Assembly: GCA_023392975.1 (NCBI GenBank)
Contig: JAEWNA010000276.1
Span: forward strand, 1 to 12,167
Direction: 5' to 3'
DNA: 12,167 bases
DNA from: Pseudomonadota bacterium
GTDB lineage: Bacteria > Pseudomonadota > Gammaproteobacteria > Xanthomonadales > Xanthomonadaceae
Both the position numbers and the translations under genes were made by a program. The notes below the pieces were generated by a model, which was not told the DNA's origin, ran no database searches, and saw nothing but the letters and a program-made list of their open reading frames with translations. The first letter of the stretch is position 1. Every line of letters starts with the position of its first letter. Shown in pieces: positions 7,433 to 12,167 of the stretch.

Positions 7433-7437
7433 AGGAG
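7433..7437 (+). promoter_or_regulatory. Ribosome binding site of the GT87-like gene
   Basis: AGGAG lies 7 nt before the ATG at 7445, within the 30-nt gap after the HAD gene, the longest gap in the operon. It supports the 7445 start. Confidence 0.75.
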
Positions 7438-7444
7438 TCCCGTC

Positions 7445-8959
7445 ATGCACATCGACGCCCCGTCCTTCGAACGCTGGACCATCGCCGCGCTGCTCACGCT
7501 GCTGATCGCGCTGCTGGTCGCCGCCGGCGTTTCCGCACTCCACCTGCCCTCGGCGGCCGTGATCGGGATCGCGCTGGTCGCGTTCGCGCTGCCGATGCCG
7601 TCGATCGCGCGACGCCTGCCGTCCGCGTGGGACGGCCTGCGCAAACGTCGGCCGGTCCTGTCGCTGCTCTGGTTCGGCCTCGCGCTGATCGCGCTGGCGC
7701 GCACCGCCGGGGTGACGCTGTTCATGATCGACACCGCGGAGCAGGCGTTCTCCGCGTTCGGGTTCGATCCGTTCTACATCGGCCACAGCTGCTATTCGGG
7801 CTACTGGCGGGCGGCGAGCCTCGCGCACGAGCACGCGGCCAACCTCTACGATCCGGCGCTCTACAACGGACAGACCCACGGTATCTTCTACATCGACGAA
7901 TTCCTGTACCTGCCGCAGTTCCTGCTGCTGCCGATGCTGGGCGTGGCCGCCGGGGGCGATTTCGAGCAGATGCGCACGGCCTGGTATGCGATCGAGGGGC
8001 TGGCGCTGCTCGCCTGCCTGATCTGGATGGCGCGCTGGGTCGGCCAACGCGCCGGCCGGCATGCCGGCCTGCTGCTGCCGGCGGTCTGGCTGTCGACGCC
8101 GGTGCTGCTGACCCTGCAACTGGGCAACTTCCACCTGCTCGCCGTGGCGCTGTCCGCGGCGGCCATGGCGCTGTTCTGGCGCGAGCGGCCGGTGCTCGGC
8201 GGCGCGCTGCTCGGCTTCGCGGTGTTCAAGCTGTTCCCGGGCATCCTCGGCATCTACCTGATCGCCACCCGGCGCTGGAAGGCGGTCGGCTGGACCCTCG
8301 CCTTCTCGCTGCTCTACACGATCCTCACCTACCTCTGGCTCGGCGATGCGCCGTTCCGCGCGCTGCTCGACTTCCACCTGCACCGGCTGGGCAGCGGCGA
8401 AGCCTGGGCGTTCCTGGAGCGGAAGGAACTCGGCTTCATCGCCGCGATCAACGATTCGGTCCCGGGGCTGGTCTACAAGCTCAACGCGCTGGGCGTACCG
8501 GGCATGAGCCGCGCACTGGTCCAGCAGGTGTCGTGGGCGTGGACGGCGGTGGTGGTCGTGCTGACGCTGCTCGCCGCGCGCCGCGCGCCGCGGATGTCGC
8601 GGATCGAACTGGCCGCGACCTGGGTCGCGCTGCTCGGCCTGGCCGCGACGCGCAGTCCGTTCCTGCCCGACCACACCGGCCTGTTCGCGCCCGTGTGGGC
8701 CTGGAGCCTGGTCGCCGCCGGGGCCGCGTTGACCGGTGGCCGTGCCGCCCTGTTCGCGCTGCTGTGGCTGGTGGTGGCGGCGGTGCTGCCATTCACGGGC
8801 ACGCCGCTGGACGAAGGCACCGGCCGCTTCATCGTCTCCGGCATCAGCCAGGCCGTCTCGCTGGGCCTGCTCCTGTGGATCGTGCTGCGTCGGCCGACCG
8901 GCACTACGGCGCAGGGCGGCGGCGATACGGGATCGCCCTGGTCCGCATCCCCCGCCTGA
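7445..8959 (+). CDS. GT87/DUF2029-like polytopic membrane glycosyltransferase
   Basis: The 504-residue inner-membrane protein has about 10-12 hydrophobic helices. Its central block, LGNFHLLAVAL, an Arg-rich short loop (FWRERPVLGG), then LLGFAVFKLFPGILGIYL, is the pattern of the GT87/DUF2029 family, whose studied members transfer mannose or arabinose from polyprenyl-phosphate donors outside the membrane. An outer-loop segment, YWRAASLAHEHAANLYDPALYN (about 120-141), matches the family's acceptor/donor loop region. Together with the GT2, GtrA and the GT-C-like half of the fusion, it gives the operon two candidate periplasmic transferases. The C-terminal 25 residues are Gly/Thr/Ser-rich and hydrophilic. 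The last gene of the operon, it converges on baeR. The specific sugar and acceptor are not known. Confidence 0.85.
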   Translation: MHIDAPSFERWTIAALLTLLIALLVAAGVSALHLPSAAVIGIALVAFALPMPSIARRLPSAWDGLRKRRPVLSLLWFGLALIALARTAGVTLFMIDTAEQAFSAFGFDPFYIGHSCYSGYWRAASLAHEHAANLYDPALYNGQTHGIFYIDEFLYLPQFLLLPMLGVAAGGDFEQMRTAWYAIEGLALLACLIWMARWVGQRAGRHAGLLLPAVWLSTPVLLTLQLGNFHLLAVALSAAAMALFWRERPVLGGALLGFAVFKLFPGILGIYLIATRRWKAVGWTLAFSLLYTILTYLWLGDAPFRALLDFHLHRLGSGEAWAFLERKELGFIAAINDSVPGLVYKLNALGVPGMSRALVQQVSWAWTAVVVVLTLLAARRAPRMSRIELAATWVALLGLAATRSPFLPDHTGLFAPVWAWSLVAAGAALTGGRAALFALLWLVVAAVLPFTGTPLDEGTGRFIVSGISQAVSLGLLLWIVLRRPTGTTAQGGGDTGSPWSASPA

Positions 8960-8987
8960 GCCTGGTCCGCTCGCGGGGTGCGCTCAG
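8956..8987. terminator. Inverted repeat spanning both convergent stop codons (possible bidirectional terminator)
   Basis: CTGAGC at 8956-8961 is complementary to GCTCAG at 8982-8987, with a G+C-rich 20-nt interior that can form a small inner stem (CCG/CGG at 8967-8976). Each arm contains the stop codon of one convergent gene. No T-run is present, so it is only a weak terminator candidate; part of the symmetry is expected because TGA and TCA face each other. Confidence 0.3.
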
Positions 8988-9664
8988 CAGTCCATGCGAT
9001 AGCCGACGCCGTAGATCGATTTGATCCAGTCCTCGCTGCCACCTGCGTCCGCGATCTTGCGGCGCAGGTTCTTCACGTGGCTGTCGACGGCCCGGTCGGT
9101 GACGATGCGGTGATCGTTGTAGAGGCCGTTGAGCAACTGGTCGCGGGAGAACACCCGCCCCTGCGCACCGTGCAACTGGCGCAGCAAACGGAACTCCACC
9201 GGGGTGAGATCGAGCGGCTGCCCCGACAGGGTCGCGCGGCACGCCTCGTCATCGATGGCGATGGGCCCCGCCGGGGCCATGGGCACGTGGCGGTGCCGGC
9301 GCAGCACCGCACCGATCCGCGCGATCACCTCGCGCGGACTGAAGGGCTTGCAGATGTAGTCGTCTGCACCGACGTCCAGCCCCAGCAGCCGATCGACTTC
9401 CTCGACCCGCGCCGTCACCATCACGATCGGCACTGCGCTCTCGCGACGCAACGCGCGGCAGATCTCGATGCCATCAAGCCCCGGCAGCATCAGATCGAGC
9501 AGCACCAGGTCCGGTTGCTCCCGCCGGAAGGCATCGACCGCTTCCATGCCGTCGGCGATCCAGCGATGGGTGTAACCCGCCGCCGTGAGGTAATCGCCGA
9601 GCACGGAGGCCAGGCGCGGCTCGTCCTCGACGATCAGCACATGATCCTGCCGGCGTGAACTCAT
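8984..9664 (-). CDS. baeR: OmpR-family response regulator, BaeR-like
   Basis: The 226-residue protein has a receiver domain (about 8-120) with the acidic pair Asp14/Glu15, phospho-acceptor Asp57 (LLDLMLP), Thr84 and Lys106, then an OmpR-type winged helix (about 130-225). Several stretches are near-identical to E. coli BaeR as I remember it: RLLGLDVGADDYICKPFSPRE, the DLTPVEFRLL block, VFSRDQLLN, and VTDRAVDSHVKNLRRK. BaeR responds to envelope stress and activates RND pump genes and spy in enterobacteria. The start ATG overlaps the sensor gene's stop (ATGA), so the two are translationally coupled and co-transcribed from about 11080. The efflux adaptor encoded divergently upstream is the obvious target. 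The name rests on similarity only. Confidence 0.9.
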   Translation of the reverse strand: MSSRRQDHVLIVEDEPRLASVLGDYLTAAGYTHRWIADGMEAVDAFRREQPDLVLLDLMLPGLDGIEICRALRRESAVPIVMVTARVEEVDRLLGLDVGADDYICKPFSPREVIARIGAVLRRHRHVPMAPAGPIAIDDEACRATLSGQPLDLTPVEFRLLRQLHGAQGRVFSRDQLLNGLYNDHRIVTDRAVDSHVKNLRRKIADAGGSEDWIKSIYGVGYRMDC

Positions 9665-11079
9665 GGCGGGCCTACCGGCAGCTCGACGACGATCCGCAAG
9701 CCGCCCAGCGGCGACGCCGTCGCCGCGATCCGACCGCCGTGCGCTTCGACGATGTTGCGGCAGATCGCCAGCCCCAGGCCGCTGCCGCCGCTGGCGCGGT
9801 TGCGCGACGCCTCGACGCGGTAGAAGCGTTCGAACAGGTGCACGCGCTTGTCCTCGGGCACGCCGGGCGCGCTGTCCTCGAAGACCAGCGTCGCGAGCGC
9901 ATCATCCGATGCGACGTGCACGACCACTTCCCCGCCGGCATCGGTATAGCGGAGGGCGTTTTCCAGCAGGTTGCAGAACAACTGCTGCAGGCGGGATTCG
10001 TCGCCGGCCAGCACGATCGCCTGCGACGGCAATGTCGAACGCAGGCGCAGGCCGGCGGAGCGGAAGCGGCCTTCCATGCTGGTCAGCGTAGTCCGCAGGA
10101 CGAAGCAGAGATCCACCGGTTCATGCCGGTAGGCCATCGCGCCGACATCGGTCAGGGACAGGTCGTGGAGGTCGTCGATCAGCTTGTCGAGGCGTCCGAT
10201 CTCCTGGTGGATGACGTCCAGCGACTGCGGCGTGACCGGGCGGATGCCGTCCTGGACCGCTTCGATCTCCGCACGCACCACCGCCAGCGGCGTGCGCAGT
10301 TCGTGCGAGATGTCGGCCATGAAGCTGCGGCGCGAGCGCTCGTTGTGTTCGAGCGCCTGCGCCATGCGGTTGAAGTCCTGCGCCAGCCGGCCGAGTTCAT
10401 CGTCGCGACCGGCTTCGATGCGGGCCGAGAAATCGCCGGACGAGAGTGCGCGGGTGCCCGCGGTGAGGCTGCGGACGCGATTGAGGATGCCGCGCGTGAA
10501 GAAGAACGTGAGCAGCGCGACGACGGCGAGCGATACCACGACGATCAGCATCAGCGCATGCCGCTGCTGCTGCACGAAATGATCGCGTCCCGGCTCGACC
10601 GCCTTGCCGAACGGCACCATCGCCACCCAGCCCACGGTGCGGCCATCGACGACGACCGCATGCAGACGCGAGCCGCGATCGACGTTGACATTGCCGATCA
10701 CGCGGCGATAGTCCGCATCCAGCAATCCCATCCTCGCGATCGCGCCGGTCTGGTCCGCAGTGGACAGGCGCGGCGCCACATCCTCGCCCTCGCGATGCGG
10801 AAGCACGAGCTGAAACCACTCACCGGGATCCCGGCGCACGAAATCCCAATCGCCATGGGCACGGTAGGCGGCCTGCACCCTCGGCAGGACCTCCTCCATG
10901 CGCCCGTTGTTCTGTTCGTCGAGATAGTCGAAGAATCCGCGCTCGAAGCTGCGGCGGATGACGAGTGCCTGAACGGAAAGCACGATCGCGCAGGCCACGA
11001 AGACCGCCACGAACAACTTGGCCGAGATCCCTATTTTCATGGGCGATTGCGGACCACCAGGAGAATGCGACGGCGTCAT
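9661..11079 (-). CDS. baeS: Sensor histidine kinase, BaeS-like
   Basis: The 472-residue inner-membrane kinase has a first helix at about 20-41, a periplasmic sensor region (about 42-174), a second helix (about 175-196), HAMP (about 196-248), a dimerisation domain with phospho-acceptor His259 (ISHELRTPLA), and an ATPase domain (about 355-468) with Asn374 in the N-box, Asp402 (DSAPG) and GSGLGLAI (from 432). The blocks SFERGFFDYL, FMADISHELRTPLAVVRAEIEAVQDG and RNRASGGSGLGLAI follow E. coli BaeS closely. The periplasmic part is diverged, so the signal may differ. The first ATG (11079) has GGAGGT 9 nt before it; a second ATG at 11040, which matches the usual BaeS N-terminus better, has no such site. 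The gene is divergent from the RND adaptor. Confidence 0.9.
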   Translation of the reverse strand: MTPSHSPGGPQSPMKIGISAKLFVAVFVACAIVLSVQALVIRRSFERGFFDYLDEQNNGRMEEVLPRVQAAYRAHGDWDFVRRDPGEWFQLVLPHREGEDVAPRLSTADQTGAIARMGLLDADYRRVIGNVNVDRGSRLHAVVVDGRTVGWVAMVPFGKAVEPGRDHFVQQQRHALMLIVVVSLAVVALLTFFFTRGILNRVRSLTAGTRALSSGDFSARIEAGRDDELGRLAQDFNRMAQALEHNERSRRSFMADISHELRTPLAVVRAEIEAVQDGIRPVTPQSLDVIHQEIGRLDKLIDDLHDLSLTDVGAMAYRHEPVDLCFVLRTTLTSMEGRFRSAGLRLRSTLPSQAIVLAGDESRLQQLFCNLLENALRYTDAGGEVVVHVASDDALATLVFEDSAPGVPEDKRVHLFERFYRVEASRNRASGGSGLGLAICRNIVEAHGGRIAATASPLGGLRIVVELPVGPP

Positions 11080-11088
11080 TAGCGCACC

Positions 11089-11094
11089 ACCTCC
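11089..11094 (-). promoter_or_regulatory. Strong ribosome binding site for baeS, supporting the 11079 start
   Basis: On the minus strand GGAGGT lies 9 nt before the ATG ending at 11079. It favours the longer baeS product over the internal ATG at 11040. Confidence 0.75.
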
Positions 11095-11118
11095 GCCGCG
11101 AAATCAAGCACGAAACCG

Positions 11119-11155
11119 TTTTTCCCGGGCAATCCACATAATTCCTCCACAATCC
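11119..11155 (+). promoter_or_regulatory. Divergent control region: four 10-bp-phased hexamers, with a CATAAT -10-like box
   Basis: TTTTCC (11120-11125), CAATCC (11130-11135), AATTCC (11140-11145) and CAATCC (11150-11155) start exactly 10 bp apart and all end in TCC. OmpR-family regulators bind head-to-tail half-sites about one helical turn apart, so this suits BaeR binding. CATAAT at 11137-11142 is one base from the consensus -10 for rightward transcription; no good -35 is seen, as expected for an activator-dependent promoter. E. coli's published BaeR box also begins TTTTTC and contains an ATDATT core. Here TTTTTC is at 11119-11124 and CATAATT at 11137-11143, but about 10 bp further apart than in that box. 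The region is A+T-richer than its surroundings. Confidence 0.45.
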
Positions 11156-11194
11156 GGAAACAACATGGCCGTGCTCGAATCGTCGGGAATCCCC

Positions 11195-12167
11195 ATGCCT
11201 GCTCCAACCTCGCCCCGTTCCTTCCGTCATTTCTCGACGGCACTGCTGGTCGTCGCCGCGATGACGCTGGCCGCCTGCTCGAAGCCCCCGGCCATGCAGA
11301 TGCCGGAAACCGAAGTCGGCGTCGTCACGCTCAAGCCCGAACGCCTGCCGGTCGACAGCGAACTGCCCGGCAGGACCCGCGCCTACCAGACCTCCGACGT
11401 CCGCCCGCAGGTGGGCGGCATCCTCCGGCGGCGACTGTTCGAGGAGGGCGCCGACGTGAAGGCGGGCCAGGTGCTCTACGAAATCGATCCGGCGACGTAC
11501 CGTGCCGCCTACGACAATGCGCAAGGCACGCTGGCGCAGGCCGAAGCAGCCGTCATCTCGGCACGACCGAAGGCGCAACGGTATCGCAACCTGGTCGCCG
11601 AGGACGCCGCCAGCAAGCAGGATGCCGATGACGCGACCGCGAGCCTGCGACAATCCGAAGCGGCCGTGGTCGGCGCGAAGGCGGCATTGCAGAGCGCGCG
11701 CATCAATCTTGATTACACCCGCATCCGCGCGCCGATTTCAGGTCGCATCGGCACGTCGACCTACACACCCGGCGCCCTGGTGACGGCTGGACAGACCACA
11801 GCGCTCGCCACCATCAACCAGCTCGATCCGATGTACGTCGACGTCGCGCAATCCAGCACACAGCTACTGGCGCTGCGCCGCCAGCTCGCGAGCGGCGCGC
11901 TGAAGGCGGTGGACGGCAAGCCGCAGGTGAACATCGTGCTGGAAGACGGATCGCGCTATCCGAACGCAGGCACCCTGGAAGTCGTCGGTGCCGCCGTCGA
12001 CGAAGCCACCGGCACGGTGAAGCTGCGGGCGGTGGTGCCCAATCCCGATGGCCTGTTGCTGCCCGGCATGTACGTGAAGGCGGTCTTGGCGATGGCGGTC
12101 GACGAACAGGCGCTGCTGGTGCCGCAGCAGGCGGTCACGCGCGACAGCAAGGGCGATGCGACCGTGT
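11195..12167 (+). CDS. RND efflux periplasmic adaptor lipoprotein (AcrA/MexA type), cut by window end
   Basis: The frame is open from 11165 to the end of the window with no stop, 324 residues visible from ATG 11195. The lipoprotein signal (Arg/His-containing start, hydrophobic run, LAAC lipobox with Cys28) is of normal length from this ATG; ATG 11165 would add ten residues and lies against the phased control sites. After it come the barrel-sandwich half (VRPQVGGILRRRLFEEGADVKAGQVLYEIDP), an alpha-hairpin of roughly 70 residues, the second lipoyl half (YTRIRAPISGRIG) and the beta-barrel (LDPMYVDVAQSS), closing with LLLPGMYVKAVL. These are AcrA/MexA landmarks. The adaptor bridges an inner-membrane RND pump and an outer-membrane channel. 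The pump gene is expected downstream, outside the window. Its neighbour BaeSR is the probable regulator. Confidence 0.93.
   Translation, partial: MPAPTSPRSFRHFSTALLVVAAMTLAACSKPPAMQMPETEVGVVTLKPERLPVDSELPGRTRAYQTSDVRPQVGGILRRRLFEEGADVKAGQVLYEIDPATYRAAYDNAQGTLAQAEAAVISARPKAQRYRNLVAEDAASKQDADDATASLRQSEAAVVGAKAALQSARINLDYTRIRAPISGRIGTSTYTPGALVTAGQTTALATINQLDPMYVDVAQSSTQLLALRRQLASGALKAVDGKPQVNIVLEDGSRYPNAGTLEVVGAAVDEATGTVKLRAVVPNPDGLLLPGMYVKAVLAMAVDEQALLVPQQAVTRDSKGDATV

Noticed and set aside
6644..8674. 676-residue open frame on the minus strand
   Set aside because: Opposite the HAD and GT87-like genes, which have clear motifs and ribosome binding sites; the product is low-complexity Gln/Arg/Glu-rich.
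9655..11082. 475-residue plus-strand frame across baeS
   Set aside because: Exact antisense of the sensor kinase, whose motifs are unmistakable on the minus strand.

Overview
The window is very G+C-rich, almost fully coding DNA with no RNA genes, mobile elements or CRISPR arrays. It looks like chromosome of a Gram-negative gammaproteobacterium. A BaeS/BaeR-type two-component pair lies divergent from an RND efflux adaptor lipoprotein. That layout, together with the base composition, would suit the Lysobacteraceae/Xanthomonadaceae (Lysobacter, Luteimonas, Stenotrophomonas relatives), but the family assignment is inference.

Region 1 (about 58-8959, + strand) is a tight run of eight genes read as one operon. 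In order they are: a class II aldolase-family protein; a protein with two tandem nucleotidyltransferase domains; a GtrA-type membrane protein; a soluble GT2 glycosyltransferase; a short protein resembling glycerophosphodiester phosphodiesterases; a 693-residue fusion of a polytopic GT-C-like membrane domain with a phosphoribulokinase-like kinase; a HAD phosphatase; and a GT87-like membrane glycosyltransferase. Gaps are at most 30 nt and three junctions overlap. The set combines soluble enzymes that could make an activated phospho-sugar or phospho-polyol (aldolase, kinase, phosphatase, two nucleotidyltransferase domains) with a lipid-linked sugar system (GT2, GtrA, two GT-C-like proteins). The best reading is an undescribed surface-glycan or lipid modification pathway. 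Its substrate cannot be read from sequence.

Region 2 (8984-11079, - strand) encodes a BaeR-like response regulator and a BaeS-like sensor kinase, overlapping by 4 nt. It converges on the operon with only 24 nt between, where a short inverted repeat spans both stop codons.

Region 3 (11080-11194) is the divergent control region. It contains four TCC-ending hexamers spaced exactly 10 bp apart, a plausible binding array for the OmpR-family regulator. From 11195 an RND membrane-fusion lipoprotein runs off the end of the window. The likely logic is that BaeSR senses envelope stress and drives the efflux pump, and possibly itself.

The most interesting items are the membrane glycosyltransferase/phosphoribulokinase-like fusion with its altered active site, the tandem nucleotidyltransferase, the pathway as a whole, and the phased array in the efflux control region.
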